64,000 bases of DNA from Zarea fungicola (Eukaryota > Ascomycota > Sordariomycetes > Hypocreales > Cordycipitaceae). The position numbers and the translations under genes were made by a program. Position 1 is the stretch's first letter. Every line of letters begins with the position of its first letter. Below, one piece after another: positions 1 through 11,621 of this stretch. The stretch spans positions 1 through 64,000 of the forward strand of contig FWCC01000081.1 of assembly GCA_900169235.1 (NCBI GenBank), given 5' to 3'. Under the pieces are notes generated by a model that was not told where the DNA came from, did not search any database, and saw only the letters and a program-made list of their open reading frames with translations.

Positions 1-635
1 TTTTGTCACCCCCTTGTCAAGACCCAGCGGGACCATCGGGATCCAATCTTGATCTTCTACAACAAAACGACACTGATTCTTTCTATGTGGATCCACGTTG
101 GACCATTTCTGGGAGCGGCGGCCCGCTTCCAGAATATGAACCTGCAGCTGCTGCAGATCTTACTGAACCTGCCGGACAGGACGAGGTGCTAGAGACAGAT
201 TTATGGCCCACGAATACAAACGAAAACAACCAGCGAGGTGACTCCCACACGACTACGCCAAGTCCATATCAATGCCCGCATTGCCAGAAAACTGTCAGCA
301 ATCAAAGGCATCTGACGTGGGTTTTTTTTATACGCTTTGTATTTGAATAGGCGCTGACGCATTTAAACAGTCAACACATCAGGCAGCACATCCGCCCTTT
401 CAAATGTCAGGCGGCAGATTGTAATAGGGCGTTTGCTCTAAACAGAGACCTCCAAGAGCATGTGAATGCCGTGCACACCTGTGCGCCGTATCAAAAGAGG
501 TGGTACTGTTTGCAACAGGGATGCAAGACAAAGCTGGCTGTGGAGGGCACCGCGCATGAGGACAGCAGGAACAGACATATGAAAACTAGGCATGGATGGA
601 CTAGCAGTGATCTTGCACGTATGCATAGCCGGTAG
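1..635 (+). CDS. C2H2 zinc-finger protein, 3' part only
   Basis: The gene enters from the left edge, so its start is missing. Exon A runs to 316, a 54-bp intron occupies 317-370 (GTGGGT...AACAG), and exon B runs 371-635 to a TAG. After splicing, two adjacent C2H2 fingers appear. The first is C-x2-C-x12-H-x3-H and is only completed across the splice. The second is C-x4-C-x12-H-x4-H and starts soon after an HIRPFKC linker. A further CxxxxxxC/H-rich stretch follows before the stop. The N-terminal visible part is acidic and Ser/Pro/Gln-rich, as in fungal transcription factors. C2H2 fingers of this kind normally bind DNA in the nucleus. Target and identity cannot be told from the fragment. Confidence 0.75.
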
Positions 636-2505
636 GATAACCAATTCACTCGTTATCGCTGACAACGCCGTAAATGACCAAGTTGTGCTCAAGAGGGTAT
701 ACGCTGGAAGTCCGAATTAGAGTGTGCTAATCCTAAGATGCTTTAAGAGAACACAGTGATTGTCTTTGTAGCCTGACATGAGACCAGTTCTTGGCCATTT
801 CGTTTTTTGGATGAAGTTTGTCTTTAATTTTCTATGTTTAATTTCTTGACGTCAGTATAGTTGACGAGTTCTTCCTGAAATATCATTAGAGCGATAAATA
901 CAGTATGAATGGGCAGCAGCGGCAGGTTTCTGTCCCCTTGAGTGCAGTCAGGGTAGTATAAATCCGCGCTTCCTTATGTGCAGAAAAGGAGTCGAATAGG
1001 AACGTGCTCTATGCATTATTATTTTCAAGACATTTAACATCCCTCAGTTAATTAAACTTCTGAACTAAAAATCTATTCTAAGAGCAGGAATTAATTAGAC
1101 ATCCATCACTGTAGCTTAAGTCCTATAAGTGTAGTTTATAAATATTTTACGCTTCTTAGTTTTAAGCTGGTGGGAATACCCTCCATCGACTCGCTGGCGG
1201 GTTGGCTGGCGGGCTGGCAGCTACCCAGGTATTTAATGAGGGCTCTTTCCAGCGCCTTGGAAGCTTTGTAAAGTCTTGTGCCTGAAATGAAGTATTTCTG
1301 GGTTTAGATGTGTTTTTTTATGAATGAGAGGGCTGTGCTGGGCGAGCCATGTGTCCGTATTACAAAACCCATTGCGTCTGTAATAAGTCCATAAATAATA
1401 CAAAGTATTGGAGTGAGGCTGGAGAGAAGTAGTTTAGATAACATCTTAAAATATATAAAAGGGATAAAATACTTTTTTTATATATCTTTACTTCTATTAT
1501 TCCTAGTATTATTTTGCTACACTCTTCTACTTTAAATATCCTGTTGTTTCTTTTTGGCCACCTACTAAGATGCAGAGTGCTTCTAATTTCTTAGCAGGAG
1601 TTGCTGGCCTTAAAACCCCCCCTCAAGGACGTAAAACCTTCCTTCACACTTATTAATAGCTCTAGCAACTATTACTCAGTAAATCAGCAAACATGGCGTC
1701 TTAGTGCCTAATGCGGAGTTGCGGACTGGAATCCGCAGACAGGAAAAAAAGCATAACTTGCATAAATTAACAAGGTCGACAACTAACCCGTAGCCCGTAC
1801 AATACCCCTGCAATAGAAGTACCAGACTAGCAAGGATCCTGGCTATAGTCTTGAGGTGATAAAATGGTTCTATAAAGTACTAAAAGAAGCCTATTTTTCT
1901 TCCAACTTGAAGCCCTTTCCATTCCCCGAAAAAGTTGCGCTCTAGAGTCTGTAGGCTGGCTTTTGGTTGATGCATGAAGGTTCTCCACGAGATGGTCCCC
2001 AGGATCTTTGTCCCTAGTTATCCAGTCTGCGTACCACAGTCTGCAACCCCGCATTAGGGCCTTAATAAATGTCGAAAACGCTGACGACGATGTGTGGGCT
2101 TTGTCCAGCTAGCTATCCACTGGGGCTTACCTCACTGCTGTACTCTATATAGAGCTATGGAAATAAGCGGCCAAGGGCTGACCGGCTAGCTGCCAGGCAC
2201 TTTCGTCGACCAACCAACAATCCGTAAGCCCAAATTAGTTACGAGGATGTGGGGTGGTTTGGGCGACGGATCAATGTCCGCCTGGGTTTCGGATAATTTG
2301 TAATTTGTTATTAATACGCTACCCTGCCCCGCCAGCAGATTGGGAAAGCATGGCGTTGATCAGATGAGGCGGTCGACGTAGCCGTTTGCAACCAGAGAGT
2401 TGACTAGATAAGCCGGTGTAGGGCCGCTCGCATCAACGCGACCGTCAATCCGGTATCAGATCCTACTTCTAACAAAGAGCTAGCTCCCCTTTTTTTGTGG
2501 CAAAA
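636..2505. other. AT-rich intergenic region, no convincing gene
   Basis: About 1.9 kb with only short reading frames. Contains AT-rich blocks (around 1380-1500), short GGCTGGCGGG-type repeats near 1190-1220, and no splice-consistent coding model. The last 100 bp form the 5' flank of the NmrA-like gene. Confidence 0.5.
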
Positions 2506-3467
2506 ATGCTTATTCTAATTGCTGGCATTACCGGGTTGACGGGCCTGCCGTGCGCCCGCGCCGCGCTCAAGGTAGGCCACCAGGTAAGAGGGCTAAGTCG
2601 AAACCCAGACAAGCTCCCCAAGGATGTATACGATCAACTAGAGGGGTTTGTGAAAATGGACAGCATATATGACATCCCGGCTCTGGATCGAGCCGTTAAA
2701 GGAGTCGATGCCATCATCTCGGGAATGAACTCTGCGCCCGAGTGCCTCGTCGAGGGCCAGCTCCTTCTTCTTCGCGCGGCAGAGCGTGCTGGCGTCAAGG
2801 TAGACTTTTATGATGATACCCACTAATTAAATTTAAAAATTCTAACTGTGTGTTATAGATTTTTCACGCATCAACGTGGAACTATGACTGGACCAGAACC
2901 AAGCTAGGCGAGCATGAGAATTACGACGCACTTTTGACATTCTGGAATCAAGCCCGCATCAGCTCGACGATCAAGCCTATCCACGCCTTCGTTGGCTGTA
3001 TTCCTGAATTCTTATTCAGAATTCCGCATAGCAACCCGCTTGATAAAGTGAACAAAACAATGTCTTATTTTGGTACTGGTGACGAGCTGTGGCGCGTGAC
3101 ATCGCTTGAGGATCTCGCTGCTTTTACGATTCAGTCCATCTCAGAACCAGATGCAGCCGAGGGCGGCTTCTACCGCGTCGAGAGCTTCCACTGCACAATT
3201 CGAGACATGGCACGCGTGTACGGGGAGGTTCATGGTGTTGAAATTCAGCCAAAGCGCCTCGGCGGTGTTGAAGACGTGGACACCATGCTCACAGGAGCCC
3301 GGGAGACAATTAAGCCAACAGATTGGATCAATTATATTGGTCTAGCGTACGCAGCACTTTGGCTCAGGGGCGTTTTTGATTATGAACCGACAGACAGCCA
3401 GGGGCGATGGGCGCACATCAAGCGGACTACCATTACAGAGTGGTTCGAGAAAAATCGGGATATTTAA
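2506..3467 (+). CDS. NmrA-like / isoflavone-reductase-like NAD(P)-binding protein
   Basis: Two exons: 2506-2799 and 2859-3467, with a 59-bp intron (GTAGAC...TTATAG), giving about 300 residues. The first in-frame ATG is at 2506. The N-terminus has beta strand LILIAG followed by GITGLTG (residues 7-13), the GxxGxxG nucleotide loop of atypical short-chain dehydrogenases. An FHASTWN segment just after the splice sits where this family has its FxxSxxG-type core motif. The C-terminal half includes a dimer/substrate region with ITEWFEK near the end. Members are NAD(P)H-dependent reductases or redox-sensing regulators such as NmrA. Which role applies here cannot be decided. A regulatory, non-catalytic function is possible. 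Confidence 0.8.
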
Positions 3468-4200
3468 CTGGCAACCATTGTAATTTTCTCCAGCGACGGA
3501 TGGTTGAGAAGATGCTTTACAGGCTGACTCGCATAAGCGGAAGTGCAATTCAATCACTACGTGGTTTCGGTAGCAGGCTACTTTGCCGGGCCGACGATTC
3601 AGTTTCTGATGGCTGAAACTCGTCTCGTGGAGGAGTGCTTTGAGGAGCGAAAAGGTACATGTCATAGCAGTGTCGTCAGATTATTTGGCAAAGTAGCTAC
3701 AAGTGATGAAAATTATCTAGGATATTTCAGCTACGCTGCCGAAGCCGTTTTTCTAGTAGCATGTGGATGTAGGGGCCACAGTCACAGACATCGGCGAATA
3801 TTATGTGACTGTTTTACTCACAAGTGGCAGTAGAACTCTTGGCACATTGGCCTTCCATCATGGGTCTAGCATCTCGCTCGCAAGCTTCTGTTGACTTGCA
3901 TGCCGGAAGCCCAGCACGGAAGGCCTCAGATACCCATAAAGTGGTTGTTCCCAAGATGATAGACTCAGTGGCGCAGAGGATGGCTTCTGCCAGGAGGTCC
4001 AAAACCAAGCAATCAACGGCCAGCCCCGGACCTCATGGATAGTTTTTCACTCTGCTACTCGAGGTACTCAAATGTCTTATTCAACTACAAGCCTAGGATA
4101 TTAAGCTAACAAAGGTATAAACAGCCGACGCACTATAACTGATTCGGCAAAAAGTGAAAACAAAAAAAGAGACACAACATTGAACAACGCAATCTGGTCG
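3468..4200. other. Intergenic region between convergent genes
   Basis: Holds the 3' flanks of the NmrA-like gene (plus) and the flavoprotein gene (minus). Short frames on both strands have no recognisable domain and no supporting splice structure. I see no gene here. Confidence 0.5.
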
Positions 4201-5391
4201 CTAGGGCATGGCGGGTACATCGATCTTGGTGTATGCGGCACCGGCGACGTTTCCAGGCACCTTGTCGAAGAAGAAGGTCTTGGACTTGGCAAATTTTACC
4301 ACGAAGCTGGGGAAAGACATGCCAAAGCCAGTGCCGACACCCCCACCAGGGCCGACGGGAACCAACTGGAAGTCACCTTGGTCCTGCTTGTACAGCTTCT
4401 TCTTAAGCGGCTGCGTAACTTTGGCCCCGGCCGTCAGATCCTCCCAGAGCGAGTACCCCAAGGGCGCGATGGCACGGTGAATATCCATAATGCTGCTCTG
4501 GGAGTAGGACGCCACATCGCCAATGGCATACACGTGCTGCGCGGCCGCAATTCTTAGCGTGGCGACATTCGTCTTGACTTTGCCCTGGGCATCGAGCCAA
4601 CCGCTGGGCAGGAAGCCCGAATTCGGCCTGCCGCCGGTAGCGTCAACGAAGACGTCCACTTCTCGGGTGGTGCCGTTGCTGAGAGTGAGCGTCGTTTTAC
4701 CGTTGGCCGTCTTTTCCGATGATACGACTCGGACGTTGTGCTTGGTGGCCACGTTGAGCTTGCGAAGCAGCGCCTCGGCCTTCTTGCCAATGGCGGCATC
4801 CTTGAGATGTGAAAGCAGACCCTTGCCGCCTGAGAGCAGGGTAACTTGCTTACCGGTCCAGTGACCAGCAATTTCGCCAGCGGTCTCGACACCCGTGGCA
4901 CCGCCACCGGCAACAACGATTGTCTTTGCCTTGCCAATGGCGAGGTTTGTATCGCGGAGGGTATCGGCCGATATCGTATGGGCGCCGTGCAGTGACCAAA
5001 GGGGGCTCGCTGATCGTTTACCCGTCGCAATGACTAGAGAGTCGTACCGAAGCTGGGTACTGCTACCGTCCTTGGCACTGCTTACAGTGATTAACTTGGA
5101 CAGAGGTTCGAGAGCTACTGCTTGACCCTGGACATGCTCAAATAAGCTGCCATATCCACTGAAGGCGTCGGCGAATGGCATAAATGCCTTGTCCACCAGT
5201 TCGCGCTGAGAGAGCGCCCGTGGAGCTCCGATCTTGTGCTGGTAGTGTGTGTTGGGAGACACGAGGACTAGCTTGTATCTTGTGCCTGTTGTCTTCTTTG
5301 AGGCAGGAATAATGTGCCGTAAGATGTAGTGGCTAACAGCCAGGCCGGAGATATTGCCGCCAAGGACGACAATTTGGTGAGTGGAGGACAT
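4201..5391 (-). CDS. AIF/FSP1-like FAD-dependent NAD(P)H oxidoreductase
   Basis: Single exon of 396 codons. The N-terminus carries the FAD dinucleotide fold (VVLGGNISGLAVS, about residues 8-20). A second Rossmann motif, VVAGGGATGVETAGEIAG, lies near residue 160 and binds NAD(P)H. The late FAD motif YAIGDVAS lies near residue 290. This order and length match the AMID/FSP1 branch of the apoptosis-inducing-factor family, which reduces quinones or other acceptors with NAD(P)H. No signal peptide or clear mitochondrial presequence is visible. The start ATG at 5391 is the first in frame and gives a family-typical N-terminus. It is convergent with the NmrA-like gene, so no operon-like link is implied. 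Confidence 0.85.
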   Translation of the reverse strand: MSSTHQIVVLGGNISGLAVSHYILRHIIPASKKTTGTRYKLVLVSPNTHYQHKIGAPRALSQRELVDKAFMPFADAFSGYGSLFEHVQGQAVALEPLSKLITVSSAKDGSSTQLRYDSLVIATGKRSASPLWSLHGAHTISADTLRDTNLAIGKAKTIVVAGGGATGVETAGEIAGHWTGKQVTLLSGGKGLLSHLKDAAIGKKAEALLRKLNVATKHNVRVVSSEKTANGKTTLTLSNGTTREVDVFVDATGGRPNSGFLPSGWLDAQGKVKTNVATLRIAAAQHVYAIGDVASYSQSSIMDIHRAIAPLGYSLWEDLTAGAKVTQPLKKKLYKQDQGDFQLVPVGPGGGVGTGFGMSFPSFVVKFAKSKTFFFDKVPGNVAGAAYTKIDVPAMP

Positions 5392-6943
5392 AGTAAACGG
5401 TTATGTCGACAATAGATTTTGATGAGGCCGATGGGAGATTGTAATGAATTTGTGGCGAGAAGTGTCTGAATTGATTGACTACTCAGTAGGTTGGCAAAGG
5501 GAACCATGATGGCTGCTACTCTTATATAGAATACTAAAGTGCAATTTCTAAAACGGCGGAACGATCAAGAATTAGATAGGTGGTGTCAGCAAATCAGGAA
5601 GTGGTGTATTTAGTTTAGTAATTGTTATGAACAACGCTTGATAACGAAATATTTGATTGTTGTAAACTATGCGGAGTTGCTAAACAGTTCTGTAACCATG
5701 CAGTTGGGAATCAATTATAATTTCTAAGCCGGTTTGTAAGGGTGGCTCGTGCTAATGAGACTGACCCACGATAACTAGTCGTGGCTTGGCTACCGCGCGG
5801 TTAGCACATCTATGCCGTTTTGGTAGTGGAGAGCATGATTTTAGTCACCTGCAGGTGCAGGGTTCTTACCCAATCCCAGCATCACGGAAACACCGGATCT
5901 GTAGCCGGGTAGCTGCGTTACGGACGAGGTACCAGACTGAGGGAAACTAAGGTGAGCTGATCGCTGAGTTGATTCCATGGTGAAGTTACCCTCCACTCCG
6001 CTGCCAAGGGACTTAGTTGTTTAAGTCCGATTTCTGCGTTGTGGCTTAAAGTTATTGATTGTTAAGCTGAGTTACGCCTTCCCGAGTAGCCTATCCCTTG
6101 GCTTCCCGACAAGCAGTTCTCGCGTCGTGCAACTGGTTTACCGAATGAAGATGGCATTTTTGTACGCTCTACCCAATCTTCATTGAAATAAGTAACGACA
6201 GATAATTGCTGCTCGACAGATCGCAGCTCCTCCCACCCGGATAAGACGCCCCTTATCGCTGTGCGTCGTGCTAACAAGAAGCGTCTACTATACTCCCAAC
6301 TGCTCTACTTTTTTTCATGAGGGAATAAACAAAGTAGCTGACTTAAGAAACATGCATGACTGGTTCAGCAACAACACCACAGAATAATAGTGCAGTGGCT
6401 GGCTGAATAGCATCCATCGCAACCTAAACATGAGCCCTGTCTATGACTGCTGGCTAGTCTGAAACGCCTTCTACAAGTCTTATTACTAATACGACCCTCT
6501 ATAGTCTTTGCCCAAAGCAGAGTCTAAGGTAGGCCCAAACTAAGTCAATTCGATCAACCAAATAGATGCTCCAGCATTTATTTGTCTAACCTGTCTAGAC
6601 TAGCTATGGACTTCCTTATTCTTATATACCTAGTTTACCTCCCTATTGTTCTAAGGAGCACTGGCTCGGCGTGCTCCTGTGCTCTTTTCGCGACTCACTG
6701 GATCACGGTGTACCGTAATACTCACATGGTAACGTGACTTCACTTCCTAATCGGGCGGTCCTGTAGGCGCCTTGGCTGGTCGCACGTTTAGGCCGCCTCA
6801 GCCTCCTCTTGTCGCATTCATTCGTAAAACAAGACTGGCTAGATGTGATCAGAAGCTGGTCCTGCCTTTCAAGCTGCCCAATTCGGCTTAATAACTCTAA
6901 CTAATGTAGCTATAAAAGAGTTACAAACAATTTGCGTATCTGC
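5392..6943. other. AT-rich intergenic region
   Basis: The 5' flank of the flavoprotein gene (minus) plus about 1.3 kb of sequence with no supported gene, RNA or repeat family. Start of the accessory stretch that carries the small secreted proteins. Confidence 0.45.
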
Positions 6944-7516
6944 TCATCTCGGCGGCCCGCAGAAGCCCTGATTGCTGTTGGTGTATCCCCAAGCCGTGTT
7001 GTAGTACGCACTCTTATACCACGCAGCGCTGGCCGTCTGGCCACAATAAGTAAACGCCTGCCCTAAATATCCGACCAGTTGTTCGGCCTTAAGTGTCCGG
7101 TCCTGACCACTGTAGTTACAGACATAGATGACATTGCTAGAGCGATAGCTGCTAATTGCAACATACTTGTAATTAGAGGTCGAAGATGTCACGACTGTAT
7201 AGCCACAGGCAATATAGTCCATCATCCGGACTAGGTTTGTGTGAAAATCCATAATGCGGAAAGTCTTCCAGTTCTCACAAGTAATTGAATCTCCCCTTGG
7301 CAGCCCTCTTCTCTTTAGTGATGAGACGTTATTAGTGGTAGTCTCATTAAGCGATAAATTTATGCCATATTCCTCAAATTGCGTCTCGTGAACATAGGTA
7401 ATGTTGCCAAATTCATCCTCAAAATGAATAGCTACACCTTCAGCGGCATCGCTAGGCAGAGTGAACTGAGCGGCAGCCAATAAAGGTAAAGAGAGTAAAA
7501 GGGGTAAGAAGTGCAT
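6944..7516 (-). CDS. Secreted protein with Kex2-type propeptide, unknown function
   Basis: Single exon, 190 residues. The N-terminus MHFLPLLLSLPLLAAAQ is a clear signal peptide. It is followed by an acidic, N-glycosylation-rich segment (NIT, NLS, NET, NVS sequons) and then a dibasic LKRR site near residue 70, as in Kex2-processed pre-pro-proteins. The mature part of about 120 residues is rich in Tyr, Ser and Asn and has five cysteines (TCEN, ACGY, VCNY, YCGQ, FCGP), an odd number. I recognise no family. By layout it could be a secreted effector or antimicrobial/killer-type protein, which is inference only. The stop lies next to a short AT-rich 3' flank. Confidence 0.7.
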   Translation of the reverse strand: MHFLPLLLSLPLLAAAQFTLPSDAAEGVAIHFEDEFGNITYVHETQFEEYGINLSLNETTTNNVSSLKRRGLPRGDSITCENWKTFRIMDFHTNLVRMMDYIACGYTVVTSSTSNYKYVAISSYRSSNVIYVCNYSGQDRTLKAEQLVGYLGQAFTYCGQTASAAWYKSAYYNTAWGYTNSNQGFCGPPR

Positions 7517-8832
7517 CTTTCTAAGCCGGCTAAAGATTTCGTATGTTGACTATATAGAGTGAGAAGGTAGGTCAGCTTAAAGATAAAGCCTTTCAGTTAG
7601 TGTGTCCTGTCTATATAGCAACTACTTACTGTCGCAAAGGAGTAAGAGCAGACGCCAATTCAGAGCACTAATATAATATAGCCTTCTTGGTGTATCGCTG
7701 GAGAGTCGTTCCCTAATATAAAGGTAGTCTTCATTATGTATCTATGTCAATCAAAACCAGGCTATAGCCCTTTTATAATCACCAAGGGTGGGGGCATTAA
7801 ATCATTGCAATAGTTTCGTTCCTCTGGTACATAAGCCAATAGACAAATTTTACCACCCTGCGTTTTCAGAATAAGTCTAAAATGTGAGGTAATAAATTTT
7901 ACATTTGAATGAATCGCGTAAACGCCGCCAGGTACCACTATTAAAAGCCCAAGTAGCCGGGCTATTTATTAATTTCATTTTTAAAGCTTATTCTCCTGGC
8001 AAACAGCCTTGCTAGCGGCTCTTTAGACTCCATCAAGATTGGTTTTCGGAAACTCGTGCTCTGGGACGTAAGCCGGGTGTTCCGCCCGGATTTCGGTCCG
8101 GAACAGATGTCCCCGCCTTGCCGAGGCCGGGTTGCTGGAAGGCTCAATACGGTCTCAGGTCTGGAGATAGTTTAGCCGCGGAGCAACCATTTTATTTTAC
8201 TATCACGTTCTTAATTCAAGTGTCAGCAGGGTTGCTAGGCATTGCCAGTCATTCAAGCTTCTGCCTGCCCTTTTACTGTTGCTCAGCTCTTAACTTGCTT
8301 GTTAGCTCACGAATAATGTACCCAATGCTGTGCTGGGGAGGGTGGGCGGTATTTACAAGATACAACATGACGGACGTTGGGCCGCCGTCACTGCTGATTA
8401 GTTACTCGCATGGCTAGATTTCTGGAGCTCGTGTGAAAGGTGGCAGAGAAATTATGGGGTAACAAGAGAGGCAACCCTATATTTTGAGATGATTATTCCA
8501 CTTATCAGCTATCTTTGAGCGAACTTTTTCAAGGCGTCCGGAATCTTACCCCAATTAAGCTCTTGGACCCATACGCTTACCCGTCTCACCGTTGCTGGCA
8601 GACAATAAGCTGCTTATAAAAGACAAAGAAAAAAAAGGACTGATGGCATGAATCATGAGCAGGAAACATCATACCAGGAATGGCAGTAAAAGTAAGAAAT
8701 TAGAAATATATTGATAGTTCAACTACTAGCTGGTGTAGGTCTAGAAATATATTACTCCGCTGTTCGCAGCAACTTGTCATGAGATACTCGCCCTTTTACT
8801 ATTCCTACTAAGATTTTTATAACTCTATAATT
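7517..8832. other. AT-rich intergenic region
   Basis: Contains the divergent 5' flanks of two secreted-protein genes. Reading frames around 7962-8417 lack recognisable domains or codon-level support. No repeat or RNA gene was identified. Confidence 0.45.
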
Positions 8833-9281
8833 ATGTACTCTCAGTTGCTGAATATTGTCTACTTGAGTATACTTTCTATTACTGCCGCCGCACGAGATGC
8901 ATCGTCACCTGAGTCAACCAACGGCATGACTAGGCGCAGTGCTGGAACCATTTTCGTATGCATCTGCCCCCTTCCGTCTCGCTCAGAACATAGCTCTAAC
9001 CTTTCAATTGACAGTTCGGAGGACTCCCTTCTCCAGTCGAGGTGGCGAGGAGCTGCTCGAACAGGCAACGGTTTCGCTATCGTCTAGAATGCAACCCCTT
9101 TTATGATCTAGGAGGCGATGTTACACAGTATACCTGTCAAGTATGTTGTCGCTGTAGCGCCTTTGGAGCACTTGATTGCGGTGGCAGAAACGTGCATAAT
9201 GATGTTTGTATGACGACATCGCTGAATAATCTAGAAGATTCTTGTGCAGCTAGAAATCACTGTCGTTGTGAGAGATCTTAG
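8833..9281 (+). CDS. Small secreted cysteine-rich protein (two exons)
   Basis: Two exons: 8833-8955 and 9015-9281. The 59-bp intron has donor GTATGC, a CTAAC branch site and acceptor GACAG, and joining restores one frame of 129 residues. Exon 1 encodes a signal peptide (MYSQLLNIVYLSILSITAAA) and a TRR dibasic site near residue 34. Exon 2 encodes a compact domain with about 11 cysteines, including CQVCCRC and a C-terminal CRC. Neither half looks like a gene alone: exon 1 lacks the cysteines and exon 2 lacks an ATG. The exact splice and the signal-plus-Cys architecture support a real gene. Family unknown; an effector or defensin-like role is possible. Confidence 0.6.
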
Positions 9282-10262
9282 TCCTAAGATGGCGTATCAA
9301 GAGTAAATTAAGGCAGAAGTTCTTTCTATACAAGTTGAAACTTAGATTAGGTGCTGTAGTAGATTTCGGTTTCTTTTTTCGATCAATGATTGACTCAGGC
9401 ACTTAGAGTTTGATAGGCCTCTGGATATTTACAGAGCCAAGTACAGTGCCGCTACCCTAAACCCAGTTTTAAGCTACTTTCTTCGTTCTTTCTTTAAGAG
9501 CGCTGTAGAGCTACGACTTAATTGGAGGAGTAAATTGATGCGACTCCGCGTGCCGACGGTGGACTTAGCGTGCTCTCGGCGGGTTCGTTGCGCCGTCGGT
9601 TAGAATTCTATCCCTCTCTCCATCAGCTGAGATTTCGTCGCGGCGCCTCTTGTTCTGTGAGGAATGTTGAGTCGTACGCTGCGCGGCTGCCGTCGTCGCG
9701 ACGGCTTTGCATCCATCCGCTTTGAGGTGACCAACTAATGACTGGCTGCTTCTTGAAGCTCGCTCAAATGGACTATACCAATTGCTGCGCTCAAGAGATT
9801 TTTGATTGCGTAAATATCAGTCTACTTCCACAATGCATCAGTTACAGTCTTTAGCGTACTCTTGATCTAGGTTCTTCGAGTGTAAAGCGATATATTTTAC
9901 ACCGTCGGAAATTACAGAGATAATCCATCATGAGCTGAAATCTCACTAGTCATAGTCTGTAGCATCAACTATAGATAAAATCACCAACCAGGCTTCCTTA
10001 GTCCGCCAATTCGTACCTGCTGAAGTCATGTTGAACTAACTGTTTTCTTTATATGGCGAGCCTTTACCTTTGGCTGATTCGATAGTGAGCGGGTCAAGGT
10101 ACTGACATTGTCTTCACTTTATTGAATATACTAAGAAGGGGAAAATCAAAGTTTTTAAACTACTAGCTCGTGTGTGCAAATTCTACTCTTGTACTGTATT
10201 CATCTACTATATAGATATAGCCCATCACTCTCAGTCGTTGATTTACCATCGAGAATCAGCCC
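9282..10262. other. Intergenic region between convergent secreted-protein genes
   Basis: No supported gene. A GC-richer patch at about 9540-9720 stands out from the AT-rich flanks, but I could not fold it into a tRNA or other known RNA by eye. Confidence 0.4.
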
Positions 10263-10658
10263 TTAAAACAGGCCGCCAGCGGAACATTCGTACGACCTGA
10301 ACCCCTTTCCATTATTGTGTGCACAATTCTTGCTGACTCCAAAGGGGATATGACCCGTTTTGTATTCCTTCAATGGGGCGGAACGGCATCTAGTGTCTGT
10401 ATAGAAGGTGCAAGAGCAACCTTTAGGATCATAGCAGTCGGCTATATTTGCAGTCCAGGTGTCCGAGATATACCACTGATGGCATGACGGGTCGCCTGGG
10501 TCATTGTAACCCAAAATCTTTTCTCCGGCATAGTCGGTGCAATCGCCGTCCTTGTAGTACTGGAGTTTCAAGGATAGGCCGTGTTCAGCAGAGACAGGCA
10601 AGGCGGCGAAGGGGAGAACGGTGACTAGCAGAGCTGGCTTTTGCGCAAATGGTTTCAT
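10263..10658 (-). CDS. Secreted eight-cysteine protein, unknown family
   Basis: Single exon, 131 residues. An N-terminal hydrophobic segment ending in LPVSA reads as a signal peptide (about 24 residues). The mature part of about 107 residues holds eight cysteines (GDC, PSC, ADC, GCSC, TRC, NC, EC), an even number that would allow four disulfides. It contains repeated aromatic-acidic stretches such as LQYYKDGDC and CTFYTDTRC. No dibasic processing site is obvious. The next gene upstream is the intron-split secreted protein on the opposite strand, and the two genes converge. I do not recognise a named family. Size and cysteine content match fungal effectors or antimicrobial proteins. Confidence 0.7.
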   Translation of the reverse strand: MKPFAQKPALLVTVLPFAALPVSAEHGLSLKLQYYKDGDCTDYAGEKILGYNDPGDPSCHQWYISDTWTANIADCYDPKGCSCTFYTDTRCRSAPLKEYKTGHIPFGVSKNCAHNNGKGFRSYECSAGGLF

Positions 10659-11621
10659 GATAACAAAAGGGATGTAGGTATGAATTCAGGAAGGGCAAGG
10701 GCTTCTTAATGTTGTAAAGCTCAATACATCCATCTACCTTGAATGGACTTTGCGTCCCTTTTATGCTCAGGCAATACATACTTTTCGAGCCAATTTGAGC
10801 TAGCGTCGCATATACGCGGCGACAAGGCTGGTTAAAGCGAGGCCAATTTCATGGCGACTTCCATTCTATTTTAGACCTAATACCCTGGTATTTTGTAAAG
10901 CAAGGCTAGGTAGCCTGCCACAAACTTAGACTGCCAGGCGGTTTGGTCACACTGGCGATTACGTACTTGAGTAACGAATCCCGACGCCTTTCTTTGTCAT
11001 TCATTCCGCAAGGCAAAGCACACTACTATATTTAGCAAACTTTACCTGAGTAATCTGATTTTTTATCGTATTTAATTAAGCTTATAATATTTAAACTCAT
11101 TCGACTTGTTCTCGCATTGAACGGTAACCGAGTTAATGACAAACAATGTAACTTCCACCATTGTCGTTCGCTAGCCCCAGAAATATGGCACAGAAGTTAG
11201 CACTTTAAACCAGCGGTTTAACGCTAGCTCTGAGTAGATCTTGAGTTAAGGGCAATGGACTTTTGTTTAAAGTAGAGTGTGGTTTCCATAAAGGCCGCCA
11301 CACCCAAGCCCTTATGTCTGGCAAGTATCTCTGAGCTGTTTATGACGGGACAGGCTGCATCCACTGCGCTTCCTTTACACCGATACGCTGCTGTTTGCAA
11401 ACCAGCTAAGAGAATGTGTATTATAAGCATATTCAGCCACTATAAATAGCAGACTTTGCTGGTAGGGAGGAGCCAGGGTCACCCTAAAAAGCTCGGAGAT
11501 CGAAACGCCGAAAAGCATGGTTCCCGACGCTGGCTATACTCAGACCACGGCGTCGCGGCTCTTTGACTTTAAATTAAAATAAAAAATCAACAAGAAACAA
11601 GAAACAAGAAAATATTTTTTG
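10659..11621. other. AT-rich intergenic region
   Basis: The 5' flank of the eight-cysteine protein gene and AT-rich DNA. No supported feature. Confidence 0.4.
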
